Positions 1 through 9,000 of a stretch of 64,000 nucleotides of DNA are shown here, piece by piece. The stretch's first letter is position 1. Each line of letters opens with the position of its first letter. Made by a program: the position numbers and the translations under genes. The stretch spans positions 34,872 through 98,871 of the forward strand of contig NZ_VORW01000016.1 in the NCBI RefSeq assembly GCF_007997215.1. Reading direction: 5' to 3'. The notes beneath the pieces were generated by a model. It saw only the letters and a list, made by a program, of their open reading frames with translations. It made no database searches and was not told the DNA's origin. This stretch comes from Algoriphagus aquimarinus. Lineage in GTDB: Bacteria; Bacteroidota; Bacteroidia; Cytophagales; Cyclobacteriaceae.

Positions 1-2
1 GT

Positions 3-710
3 ACGCTAGGATGGACGGAGGAGTCACTTCGTGAGATCTACGAATTCATGCCGTCGGATTGGGATCTTATGTTGGAGTACAAACCTTATGAGCCTAATTG
101 TTATCATACAGTTGTTCCTGATTGGGGAACTTCATCTATGCTCGCCAAGAGATTGGGATCACGTGCTAAAGTACTGGTGGATCTTGGTCACCATTTACCC
201 AAAACGAATATTGAACAGATCGTAGCTACTCTGATGTATCAGAACCTTCTCGCTGGATTTCACTTCAATGATAGTAAATATGGTGATGACGATCTGAACC
301 CTAGTAGTGTTAAGCCTTATCAGTTGTTTTTGATTTTCTGTGAACTAATAGGAGGTGACCAAGACGGGGCTCAAGCTTGGGATAGTATTTCCTGGATGAT
401 TGACGCAAGTTATAATACTCAGGATCCTTTGGTCGATTTAATTCAAGCTTTGGAAGCGATTACGATTGCCTACACCAAAGCCATGCTGGTAGATAGAAAG
501 AGATTACAGGAGTGCCAGCAGAATGGGGAAGGATCACAAGCACAGGAAATCCTACAAATGGCTTATTTGATAGATGTAAGACCTTTGGTGTGCGAGGCCA
601 GAGTTCGTGCTGGGGGAGCAGCAGAACCCTTAGAAGCGTATAGGGTTTTGATGATTCGCAATAAACTGGTTCAAGAAAGAGGCGTGAAATCTTATAATTC
701 AATATTTTAG
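3..710 (+). CDS. rhaI: L-rhamnose isomerase (RhaI type), C-terminal part
   Basis: The reading frame is open to the left edge, so this is the last 235 codons of a longer gene. It resembles the C-terminal half of the Pseudomonas stutzeri-type L-rhamnose isomerase, a TIM-barrel cytoplasmic enzyme that converts L-rhamnose to L-rhamnulose. Visible family landmarks are EYKPYEP, the HTVVPDWGTS segment, LVDLGHHLP and GFHFNDSKYGDDD, which carry the Glu, His and Asp metal and substrate ligands. An internal ATG at 48 is not the true start, because homology continues upstream of it (GWTEESLREIYEFMP). It is followed after 28 bp by a sulfatase gene on the same strand. I am confident of the family; the sugar specificity (rhamnose versus another deoxy- or ketosugar) is inferred from the family. 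Confidence 0.88.
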   Translation, partial: TLGWTEESLREIYEFMPSDWDLMLEYKPYEPNCYHTVVPDWGTSSMLAKRLGSRAKVLVDLGHHLPKTNIEQIVATLMYQNLLAGFHFNDSKYGDDDLNPSSVKPYQLFLIFCELIGGDQDGAQAWDSISWMIDASYNTQDPLVDLIQALEAITIAYTKAMLVDRKRLQECQQNGEGSQAQEILQMAYLIDVRPLVCEARVRAGGAAEPLEAYRVLMIRNKLVQERGVKSYNSIF

Positions 711-738
711 CCAGAAGTAAATCTTATTATCTTAGGGC

Positions 739-2211
739 ATGTTAAAATGCTATACTAATCTCCTAACGTTACTTTTTCTTTCCTCCTCACTAGTGTTTAC
801 TGGTTTTAGTTCAAAAGAGGAAAAGACGGTAGAAGTAGAAAAAAAGACAAACATCATTTTTATCCTTGCAGATGATCTCGGATATGGAGATCTGGGTTTT
901 TTGGGTCAACAATACATAGAGACACCAAACATAGACCGACTTGCGAAAGAAGGAATGTTTTTCACGAATCATTATTCAGGTGCTACAGTCTGTGCTCCAT
1001 CTAGATCTTCCTTTTTGACAGGCTTGCATACGGGGCATACACCTATAAGAGGTAACCGGGAAGTTCAGCCAGAAGGTCAGTATCCTATGCCTGATTCCAT
1101 CCCCTCCATAGCCAGAGTGATGGAAAGTGCCGGTTATAAGACTGGTGCTTTTGGGAAATGGGGTTTGGGTTTCGTGGGAACTACCGGAGATCCTAATAGT
1201 CAGGGTTTCGAGGAGTTCTATGGGTACAATTGCCAGAGATATGCGCATCGATATTATCCTGCGCATCTTTGGCACAACAGTAATAAAATTGTTCTCGAAG
1301 GAAATGGTTGGGTAGAAAAAACGGTTTATGCTCCTGATGCTATTCAGAAAGAGACGATCTCTTTTTTAGAAAATAATAAGGATAATCCTTTCTTTCTTTT
1401 TATGCCCATCGTAATGCCTCACGCAGAACTAGCCGCACCAGAGGATGAAATTATTCAAAAGTACAGAGCCAAATTCGGTGATGAGAAGCCGCATCCGGCA
1501 GGTAAAGGAACTGAATATGGTCCTGATCTAACTATCTCTGCGTACCAATCACATCCAACTCCGCATGCTGCTTTTGCTGCGATGGTGGAAAGAATGGATG
1601 TGTATGTAGGAGAGGTCTTGGCTAAGTTGGAAGAATTAGGCTTAGCTGAAAACACTTTGATCGTATTTGCTTCTGATAATGGTTCGCACCAAGAAGGAGG
1701 GGCCGACCCAGACTTCTTCGATAGTAACGGGCCTTATCGCGGGCACAAACGTGACTTATATGAAGGCGGTGTACGCACGCCTATGATTGCCTGGTGGCCA
1801 GGTAAGATCAAAGCTGGTTCGCAAAGTGATCACATTTCAGCATTCTGGGATCTCATGCCGACTTTCGCTGCGGTGGCTGGTACCAAAGCGCCAGACACTA
1901 TAGATGGGATTTCATTTTTGCCAGCTTTATTGGCTCAAAAAGACCAGAAGGAGCATGAGTATTTGTATTGGGAATTTCACGAGCAAGGAGGGAAGCAAGC
2001 GGTGAGACAGGGCAAATGGAAAGCGGTGAAGCTTCAGGTTTTTGGTAGTAAGGAGCCTGTATTCGAGCTCTATGATTTAAGTGTGGATATAGGGGAGCAG
2101 AATAATATAGCGACAGAAAATCCGGAAAAAGTTAAGGAATTGGAAGGCTTGATGAATTCATCGCATATTGCAAATCCGATTTTTGGTTTGCTGCCTTCAG
2201 AGCGGAAATAA
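739..2211 (+). CDS. Secreted S1-family arylsulfatase
   Basis: A 490-residue sulfatase with an N-terminal hydrophobic signal peptide (about residues 7-23, no clear lipobox). The formylglycine motif is C-A-P-S-R at residues 85-89, so Cys85 would be oxidised by the formylglycine-generating enzyme. The metal-binding ADDLGYGD lies at 44-51 and an SDNG motif lies in the central half, both as expected for S1 enzymes. The usual GKWHLG motif reads GKWGLG, a substitution known in some S1 subfamilies. The length is normal. It lies 28 bp after the rhamnose isomerase, so they may be co-transcribed. Together they suggest removal of sulfate from a sulfated, rhamnose-containing glycan, but the substrate cannot be read from the sequence. 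Confidence 0.93.
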   Translation: MLKCYTNLLTLLFLSSSLVFTGFSSKEEKTVEVEKKTNIIFILADDLGYGDLGFLGQQYIETPNIDRLAKEGMFFTNHYSGATVCAPSRSSFLTGLHTGHTPIRGNREVQPEGQYPMPDSIPSIARVMESAGYKTGAFGKWGLGFVGTTGDPNSQGFEEFYGYNCQRYAHRYYPAHLWHNSNKIVLEGNGWVEKTVYAPDAIQKETISFLENNKDNPFFLFMPIVMPHAELAAPEDEIIQKYRAKFGDEKPHPAGKGTEYGPDLTISAYQSHPTPHAAFAAMVERMDVYVGEVLAKLEELGLAENTLIVFASDNGSHQEGGADPDFFDSNGPYRGHKRDLYEGGVRTPMIAWWPGKIKAGSQSDHISAFWDLMPTFAAVAGTKAPDTIDGISFLPALLAQKDQKEHEYLYWEFHEQGGKQAVRQGKWKAVKLQVFGSKEPVFELYDLSVDIGEQNNIATENPEKVKELEGLMNSSHIANPIFGLLPSERK

Positions 2212-2235
2212 GATAAAATACAGGAGTATAAATGT

Positions 2236-2265
2236 GAAAAGGCGGAGAATAATCCCCGCCTTTTC
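2236..2265 (+). terminator. Rho-independent-type hairpin after the sulfatase
   Basis: A perfect 10-bp stem (GAAAAGGCGG at 2236-2245 pairs with CCGCCTTTTC at 2256-2265) with a 10-nt loop lies 25 bp after the sulfatase stop codon. The T-run is inside the stem rather than after it. It probably ends the rhamnose isomerase-sulfatase transcript. Confidence 0.7.
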
Positions 2266-2418
2266 GTACCCAATCTATTTACTGTTAAAACCTTTGAATA
2301 ATTGAATATAATTATGAAATAGAATTTGAGTGTCCTTCTCTGTCCTGTCTTATTCTTATATATTCATGATATTATTACTTCTCCATACTTTTAAAATAGA
2401 TAAATTAAATATTCAGAT

Positions 2419-3438
2419 ATGAGAAATTCAAGTATTTTATGCCTCCTTGTTTCAGCTTTTGCCTGCGCCAGCCCTAAAACATCTTCTGATACAGAGGTGG
2501 TAGAATCTCCTTATAAGACGGTTGGTTCTGTGGAGAGAATAGATTCAGAGATCAATTCATTGATAGCTGTCGGAGCTGAAATCGAAGTTATCGCTTCCGG
2601 ATTTGAATGGTCTGAGGGGCCGCTTTGGCTTGCTGATCAGAATGCATTGATTTTTACAGACGTGCCGACTAACAAAATCTGGAAATGGACAGAGGCTGAC
2701 AGTCTGAGTTTGTTTTTGGAACCTTCTGGATATCTAGGCTCAGAGACAAATAAGAAAGAGCCAGGAGCAAATGGCTTGATTCTGGACAGAGATGGAAATC
2801 TAATTCTTTGTCAGCATGGAGAAAGACGTATTGCAAAAATGAATTCTCCGCTCTCCGCACCGACATCTGATTTTACTGCATTGGTTTCTGATTACAAGGG
2901 CAATAAATTCAATAGCCCAAATGATTTGGTTCTAAATAATTCTGGACAATTATTCTTTACAGATCCGCCTTATGGTCTGGATGATTGGGATACCAAGGAA
3001 TTGGATTTTCAGGGTGTTTACAGATTGGATACTGATGGAAGTTTGACTTTGCTATTAGATAGTCTTAGTCGGCCAAATGGAATAGGGTTAAGTCCAGACC
3101 ATAAAACACTTTACATAGCTCAATCTGATGCTGAAAAAGCGAGGTATTATTCTTTCAGCTTGAATGAGAATGGAGATGTTTTGAGTGGGAGAATTTTATT
3201 GGATGTTACTTCAAGTGTAGGGGATGAGCTGCCTGGGTTGCCTGATGGTTTGACAGTTCATAGTTCGGGTACTCTCTTTGCTTCTGGGCCAGGCGGAGTT
3301 TGGGTGATCAGTTCGGAGGGAAAGCACCTAGGTACTATCCTGACTGGTGAGGGTACGGCGAATTGTACTTTTGACAGCGAGGAGAAGTATTTATACATCA
3401 CTGCAGATGCTTATTTGATGAGAATCAAAGTCAACTAA
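2419..3438 (+). CDS. SMP-30/gluconolactonase-family lipoprotein
   Basis: A 339-residue six-bladed propeller of the SMP-30/gluconolactonase/LRE family. Family landmarks are in the right order: FEWSEGPLW (metal Glu), NSPNDLVL (substrate Asn), SRPNGIGLSP (metal Asn) and GLPDGLTVHSSG (metal Asp). The protein starts with a hydrophobic leader and Cys16 in a relaxed Bacteroidota-type lipobox, so it is probably an exported lipoprotein. Such enzymes hydrolyse aldonolactones; here it might act on a sugar-acid lactone of the adjacent rhamnose or sulfated-sugar pathway, but that is inference from position. It has its own spacer of about 150 bp after the sulfatase terminator, so it is probably a separate transcription unit. 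Confidence 0.88.
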   Translation: MRNSSILCLLVSAFACASPKTSSDTEVVESPYKTVGSVERIDSEINSLIAVGAEIEVIASGFEWSEGPLWLADQNALIFTDVPTNKIWKWTEADSLSLFLEPSGYLGSETNKKEPGANGLILDRDGNLILCQHGERRIAKMNSPLSAPTSDFTALVSDYKGNKFNSPNDLVLNNSGQLFFTDPPYGLDDWDTKELDFQGVYRLDTDGSLTLLLDSLSRPNGIGLSPDHKTLYIAQSDAEKARYYSFSLNENGDVLSGRILLDVTSSVGDELPGLPDGLTVHSSGTLFASGPGGVWVISSEGKHLGTILTGEGTANCTFDSEEKYLYITADAYLMRIKVN

Positions 3439-3869
3439 ATCCGGGTTCGAACCAATTATCTGGGATGGGTATCCAGATGTGATTAAAAAGTTGATAACCA
3501 TTTATTTAAAGTGAATAAGTGTGTTGATTTAGAATAATATTTGGTGGAAAGATAGTGGAGAAATAAGGTCTTTAAATCTTGCGATTAGGTGAAATTAGGA
3601 AGATATTTATTAAACCAAGTAAGAGATAAAAAGACCGAGAGTACGATCTCGGATACAGATTGAAAGCTCGTAATTAAAACATGAATGGTCAAAGACCTCA
3701 GGGTATTTGTCTGAAATGGATTACCACAGAAGTGTTAATTGATATCTTCAAAACCGCAAGGTGGAGAGGGCGGAGTTTGAAAGTCAGTATTAGGAATCCG
3801 GGTAACTGGATGAAAAGTCTTTAAACAGTAGCTTGGCTCTTGTTGATGACTATGGTTATCAGTGAGAGA

Positions 3870-3903
3870 GAGGGAAACAATCGCAAGAGGGTTTCCCTTT
3901 TTG
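3870..3903 (+). terminator. Terminator-like hairpin in gene-free DNA
   Basis: AGGGAAAC (3872-3879) pairs with GTTTCCCT (3892-3899), and the stem is followed by a T-rich tract (TTTTTGCTTTTT). No recognised gene ends within 430 bp upstream on the plus strand, so it may close a noncoding transcript or be left from a lost gene. Confidence 0.55.
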
Positions 3904-4292
3904 CTTTTTAAGACTTTTCTGGGCAATCTCCGATCTCAATATTCCATTCTTACACACAGCCATGAAAGGTAAGGGTCACCTGAAAATAGAATACTGAAGA
4001 TAAATGCTCATTTTTTAGGATTTTGATATGAGCTAGCATTAATTAACGGCAGTATGTATTATTCAGGAAATGTTTTTTGTTTCTTTCAAAAAGTCTGAAT
4101 CACTTCTTAGTGAACGAGGTAATATCCTGCTTTTTATACCTATTTAAGTCAGCAAGTATATCTTCATTTGTTAACTCGGCGGGCTAGGTATTATAGTTAG
4201 AATGGCAGAGTATTTTGACAATTCAGAATAATTTATCAGATAATTTGTTGGATAGAAGTAGTAGTAAAATAATTAAGTTTCTTTGTTTTCTG

Positions 4293-4300
4293 TAAATTTG
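4293..4300 (+). promoter_or_regulatory. Bacteroidota -7 element (TAAATTTG)
   Basis: TAAATTTG fits the TAnnTTTG consensus of the Bacteroidota primary sigma factor and lies 20 bp before the ATG at 4320. I see no TTTG at the normal -33 spacing (one occurs only 7 bp upstream), so this is a candidate only. Confidence 0.35.
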
Positions 4301-4319
4301 ACCAAAACCCTAAAATGCT

Positions 4320-4682
4320 ATGAAGTTTAATAAGATCTTTTTTGGAATATGGATTTTCATTTTCGCGCTATTTGCCTTTTGGCAATTTAATGATCCAGAC
4401 CCTGAAGTTTGGGTGAGTATTTATGGTGTAGCGATGATATTTTGTCTTTTGGGGACCCGTGGAGTCTTTCCGAAAATTCCTTTGACTATTCTTGCAATTG
4501 GATGCATCATTGGCGCTATTTATTATTGGCAAGGAGATGTGGGAAGCTGGGTTTCGCAAGAAGTAGAACAGCATAATCTTAGTATGAAAACTCAGTCTAT
4601 GGAAGAGTCCAGAGAGACTTTTGGACTATTAATTATCCTTGTAGTGATGCTTCCTGCTTTGTGGAAAGCCTGGAAGAAATAG
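4320..4682 (+). CDS. TMEM220-family membrane protein
   Basis: A small 120-residue inner-membrane protein. The QFNDPDPEVW segment after the first helix is typical of the TMEM220 family (function unknown). Hydrophobic segments are at about residues 5-24, 32-45, 52-69 and 99-115, giving roughly four membrane passes. It ends in a short basic tail. The next gene, a NIPSNAP protein, begins 82 bp downstream on the same strand. No enzymatic motif is visible. Confidence 0.75.
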   Translation: MKFNKIFFGIWIFIFALFAFWQFNDPDPEVWVSIYGVAMIFCLLGTRGVFPKIPLTILAIGCIIGAIYYWQGDVGSWVSQEVEQHNLSMKTQSMEESRETFGLLIILVVMLPALWKAWKK

Positions 4683-4764
4683 GAGACAATTTCAGAAAGA
4701 TCAATTCCCCAATTGAGATAGCTCTGATTACCTATTTTCCCTAAACTAATCAAACCAAACAACC

Positions 4765-5514
4765 ATGAAAAAGTCAATTCTAAGTTTACTAGTTATGTTA
4801 TTCGCCTTTGGCAGTTTTGCGCAGCAGTTAAGTGGAAGTACGTCTACCTATTTTGAAATTAGGAAGTACTACGCTAACGAAGGCAAGTTAGACGATTTGA
4901 TAAAGCGCTTCGAAGATCATACGATGAGCCTTTTTGAGAAAAGTGGAATGGAGAACATTGCCTATTTTCTTCCAATAGACAACACCGATAATTCCCTGAC
5001 ATACATCTTGGGCTACCCAGATGAAAATTCTCGCGATCGGATGTGGGCAAAATTTGCTAATGATCCAGAATGGCAAAAAGCGAAGAAGGAATCAGAACTG
5101 AATGGAGGCCTAGTAAAGGGGGTAGATCAAACTTTTATGAAATTGGCGCAAGGACTGAATGATACCCCAAAGAATCAGGAAAGTGGAGTCTTTCAGTTAA
5201 GGACCTATACTTGTTTTGATGGAAGGCTAAATAATCTAATCACTAGATTTAATGATCATACGCAGGATTTGTTTGAGAAGCAGGGCTTGCGAAATTATCC
5301 GTATTGGGTTACAGTAGAGAAGGACGGAAGTCAACCAAAGTTGGTTTATCTTCTTGCAGACAAGGATCAAGAATCTTTTGAAAAGAATTTTCAAAACTTC
5401 ATCAAAGATCCGGCTTGGGTAAAAGCTAGAGATGCTTCGGAGGCTGATGGAAAGATTGTAGAGAAAGTGGATGCTGTGTTTTTAAAGACTTTGCCTTTTT
5501 CTCCTTTGAAATAA
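4765..5514 (+). CDS. Exported protein with two NIPSNAP domains
   Basis: A 249-residue protein with a signal peptide (about residues 1-19, ending FGSFAQ) and two tandem ferredoxin-like alpha/beta NIPSNAP domains. Domain 1 spans about 26-125 (FEIRKYYANEGKLDDLIKRF) and domain 2 about 140-245 (FQLRTYTCFDGRLNNLITRF). Both carry the F-x-x-R-x-Y start, the DHT-x-x-LFEK segment and a DPxW...A..E repeat, so it arose by internal duplication. NIPSNAP proteins are widespread in environmental Bacteroidota but have no settled enzymatic role. It probably shares a transcript with the TMEM220 gene before it. Confidence 0.88.
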   Translation: MKKSILSLLVMLFAFGSFAQQLSGSTSTYFEIRKYYANEGKLDDLIKRFEDHTMSLFEKSGMENIAYFLPIDNTDNSLTYILGYPDENSRDRMWAKFANDPEWQKAKKESELNGGLVKGVDQTFMKLAQGLNDTPKNQESGVFQLRTYTCFDGRLNNLITRFNDHTQDLFEKQGLRNYPYWVTVEKDGSQPKLVYLLADKDQESFEKNFQNFIKDPAWVKARDASEADGKIVEKVDAVFLKTLPFSPLK

Positions 5515-5586
5515 TTAGAGTGTAGCGTAAAGGTTGGACTGTCCGTAATAGTATCAAACTACTTGCTTTCTAGAAAACTCTTTACC

Positions 5587-5943
5587 ATGAAAAAGTCTAT
5601 TTACCCTATTTTATTCATTGTACTAATCGGTTTTGCATGTGAGGAGAAGGATGACCCTGCCACAGCCTGCGGAGTGAGTGATCCCATAGAAAATCTTCCT
5701 TGGCTTAAGCTATTGGCTGAAAGTGCCTCAACTGGAGGATTTTCCGAATATGCTTATATCACTCAAGCTAAATACAAAGGGAAAAGAGTTTTTTATCAAG
5801 GCTCTTGTTGTCCCAATTGCAGTTGGGCATTGATCTTACTTGATTGTGAAGGGAATAGAATAAATGAACAAATAAGCTTTGATGATTTGGAAGACAGCGA
5901 GGTTATCTGGCAGCCGGCAAACTCAGAGTGTGTTTTTGGGTAA
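5587..5943 (+). CDS. Small Bacteroidota lipoprotein of unknown function
   Basis: About 118 residues when started at the ATG at 5587; the longer frame from TTG at 5563 adds residues before the signal peptide and is less likely. The leader MKKSIYPILFIVLIGFAC has a lipobox-like end with a Cys. The mature part holds NLPWLKLL, an YKGKRVFYQ segment, a Cys-Cys-Pro-x-Cys cluster and a later DCEGN. Small lipoproteins of this layout (Cys pair plus Asp-Cys-Glu-Gly) occur in many Bacteroidota without an assigned role. The paired cysteines suggest a disulphide-stabilised fold. No enzyme function is proposed. Confidence 0.7.
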   Translation: MKKSIYPILFIVLIGFACEEKDDPATACGVSDPIENLPWLKLLAESASTGGFSEYAYITQAKYKGKRVFYQGSCCPNCSWALILLDCEGNRINEQISFDDLEDSEVIWQPANSECVFG

Positions 5944-5996
5944 AAGGAAGTGATATTCTAGCTAATCTTCATTAAATGAATTGATTAGATACAAAA

Positions 5997-6025
5997 AAAG
6001 CCATCCCGATTATCGGGATGGCTTT
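5997..6025. terminator. Bidirectional terminator between convergent genes
   Basis: AAAGCCATCCCGAT (5997-6010) and ATCGGGATGGCTTT (6012-6025) form a near-perfect palindrome with A-rich and T-rich outer edges. It lies between the plus-strand lipoprotein (ends 5943) and the minus-strand ThuA gene (ends 6047) and can serve both. Confidence 0.88.
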
Positions 6026-6046
6026 ACTGTTCTAAGAAGGTTGGTT

Positions 6047-9000
6047 TTATTTAGAGTTGAATGTGAAAGCTCTAATAGTAAATCTTCCTTTATTTCCTTC
6101 GGTATTTGGTTTTGAAATCAAATAGACCTTGTGCATTTTTCCATCAGTACTTCCAGTGAATGGGATAGTCAGCTCCCCTTGGTTTGGCGCTCTGCCTGTG
6201 GAAGCTTTTGGACTGAAGTTTCCTTCACCCACTAATTCTCCCGTAGGGCTATCCAATCTTAGTTGGAAATCATACTGCCCAGCTAAAGCTCCCATGGTAA
6301 ACATGTTTAGAGTTACTGAACCAACGTCAGTCAAATCTACAGTACCGATAAGAGCAGTGCCCTCCTCGTTAGGAACCGATAAGAAAGTTGCTCCATTATA
6401 ACTGCTGATGGCATAGCCTCCAGTTAATTCTTCCGCATTACCCAAATCTATGGTGTTACTCTTGAGCAATAGGGTAGAGGAACCTGTTAGTGGTTTTATG
6501 TTTTCCCCTCCTTGGTCTGTATAAGATGCATTGAGCATCAATATGCCTGTTGGAGTTGGAGTTTTACCAGCTGTCGCATCTACAGATCCAGTTTTTGGAA
6601 GAGAAGGAGTAGTCACTTGATCCAAAGAAAGAATATAAGCAACCAAGGCATTCAAATCAGAATCTTTCATATCTGGATTTGCAGGCATAGCTGTTTCGCC
6701 CCAGACTCCGCCACCACCATTTTTGATCTTATTCTTTAAATAGTCGATGTCTCTTTGATTGTACTTCTTCGCTACATCAATGTAAGCAGGTCCAACAGAT
6801 GCTTCAGCTTCCTTATGACAGGTTTTACAAGTTAGTGTGGTGAAGAGAGATTTACCCATCATTGCTTCAGTCATCACCTTGTGGCCCATGTCAGATTCTG
6901 CCTTATCTAGTCCTTCGATATAGTCAGCAGAAATATACAGGGTACTGAGGTCTGTAGCAGCCTCAGGGTTATCAGCATCAGCAACGGATACGTTGTATTC
7001 TACTTTCTTTCCAGGGAAATAAAAGGACTGATTTCCGTTGATTGTGATTGAAACTTCCGGAGCAATGTTTCCAGAATAAACACTAGCAATAGAACTGCTG
7101 CCAGTTAATCCTTTAGGATCTTTTGCAGTTACTTTTACTTCGTATTCACCGATTCCATTAAAAGTATGGGTAAGGCTAGGAGCCTCTGTAGTCTTGGTTT
7201 CACCATTGCCCAAATCCCAAATGTAAGTCATTGCGTCATTTTCAGGATCTGAAGAAGTCGCACTAAATGTGACAGTCAATGGATTTGTTCCTGAGGTCTT
7301 ATCTGCTGAAATTTTAGTCACCGTTGGCGCTCTATTTCCTCCATTAAAATCTATTCTGGAAAGTCCTGAATCTGGATTCTTGGAGAACCAGCCATTTCCG
7401 TATTCCAATATATAGATTCTGCCGTCAGGCCCCATTTCCATATCTATCAATGCGTTGAATTTGGTGCTTGGCATAAATGCTTCCATTTTGTCAAAATCAC
7501 CATTTTCCTTTATGGTAACAGCCTTAATCCAGCCTCTGATCCAATCATAGATAAAGATTTTCCCATCGTAGTAATCCGGGAACTTCGTGTCTGCAGTGTA
7601 CATGTCAGAATAATAGATTGGACCTGCCATTGCATTTCTTCCTCCCGTTCCTAATTGCGGAAACTCTTTAGATTCCGCATATGGATACCAAATGAATGCA
7701 GGTGCTAGTGCAGGCAAATCCTTTTTACCGGTGTTATTTACGGATGTGTTTGTTGGGCCATTAGGATCAAAAGCTGCTCCTGATTCACCAGTTTCATAGT
7801 CAAATTCACGGTAAGGATAATTATTTCCTACGAAATAAGGCCAGCCAAAATTCCCTGCTTTTCTCGCTTGGTTTACCTCATCGTAGCCTCTAGGACCACG
7901 AGTCTCCAAGCTGTCAGCATTGGCGTCAGGACCAACTTCACCCCAATACAAGAAACCATTTTTCTGATCAACAGATATTCTGTACGGGTTTCTGTTTCCC
8001 TGAACATAAATCTCAGGTCTAGTGCCCTCTGTTCCTACCGGGTATAGATTGCCTTCAGGGATATCATAAGAACCATCTTCCTTTACTTTAATTCTAAGGA
8101 TTTTACCTCTAAGGTCATTTGCATTTCCAGATGATCTTCTCGCATCATACTGTTCCTTACCCGGTCTCTGATCTAGCGGAGCAAATCCGTTGTTGATGAA
8201 TTTAGAATCAGCTTGGTTGAAAGGAGTAGAATTGTCTCCTAAGGAAAGGAATAGGTTGCCATCTTTATCAAATGCGATAGATCCACCAGTATGGCAGCAA
8301 ATATCACGATCGGAATGTATATCGAGAATGACAACTTCTGATGCCATATCCCATGTGTCGTTTTTGAAAGTAAACCTTGCAAGCCTGTTGATTTCTTCAT
8401 CACCTGCTGGTGCATAATAGACAAAAATATAGCCGTTTTCAGCGAAATTTGGGTCTTTTTTAATCCCCATCAATCCTTCTTCAGCATTTACTCCCTTTAC
8501 TTCTGTTTTCCAGTACACATCAAGCTTGGCTACTTCTTTCAGTTCCTCTGTATCATTATCGAATAACAGAATTTCTCCTCTTCTCTGTGATACAAGAATA
8601 TCTAAGTTCGGAAGTATGGTCATCTCAGTTGGCTCAGTGAATTCTCCATAAGCATAAGTCGTCTTTGTAAACCTGTTTTCCTCAGGAACACGCTTGCTCT
8701 TTGCTTTAGAATAATCTAATTCGGAATTGTTTCCAATAGCGTATTCAATACCTGCAAGTACATGCTTCAAGAATAATTCTTCAGAATAAGATTCATTAGT
8801 ATGACCACCTCCAGTATAGAAAGCTCTTCCTCCATCATAGTCATGATACCAAGCGATAGGATGCTCTCCCATGTCGAAACCACCTTTATAAGAGTCTTCT
8901 TCCAGGTTCAATAGCACATGGACGTCTGGGTTCATGTTTTTGTAGCTGTACCACTCATCTGTTCTTGCCCAAGGACTAGTTAGGAAAGATGTGGAGGAGT

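Larger units (their letters stand above)
3439..4319. other. 881-bp gene-poor spacer
   Basis: No convincing protein gene is visible on either strand. The only longer frame (minus strand, 3735-3926) has no family features and lies antisense to a terminator-like hairpin. GGTTCGAACC at about 3445 resembles a tRNA T-loop, but the flanking stem does not continue, so I do not call a tRNA. The stretch 3600-3905 ends in a good terminator hairpin and could be the 3' part of a small transcript. A -7-like element for the next gene lies at the right end. Confidence 0.5.

Noticed and set aside
3439..3460. tRNA-like T-arm (GGTTCGAACC) after the lactonase gene
   Set aside because: The flanking bases do not form a T-stem and no acceptor, D- or anticodon arm can be found around it.
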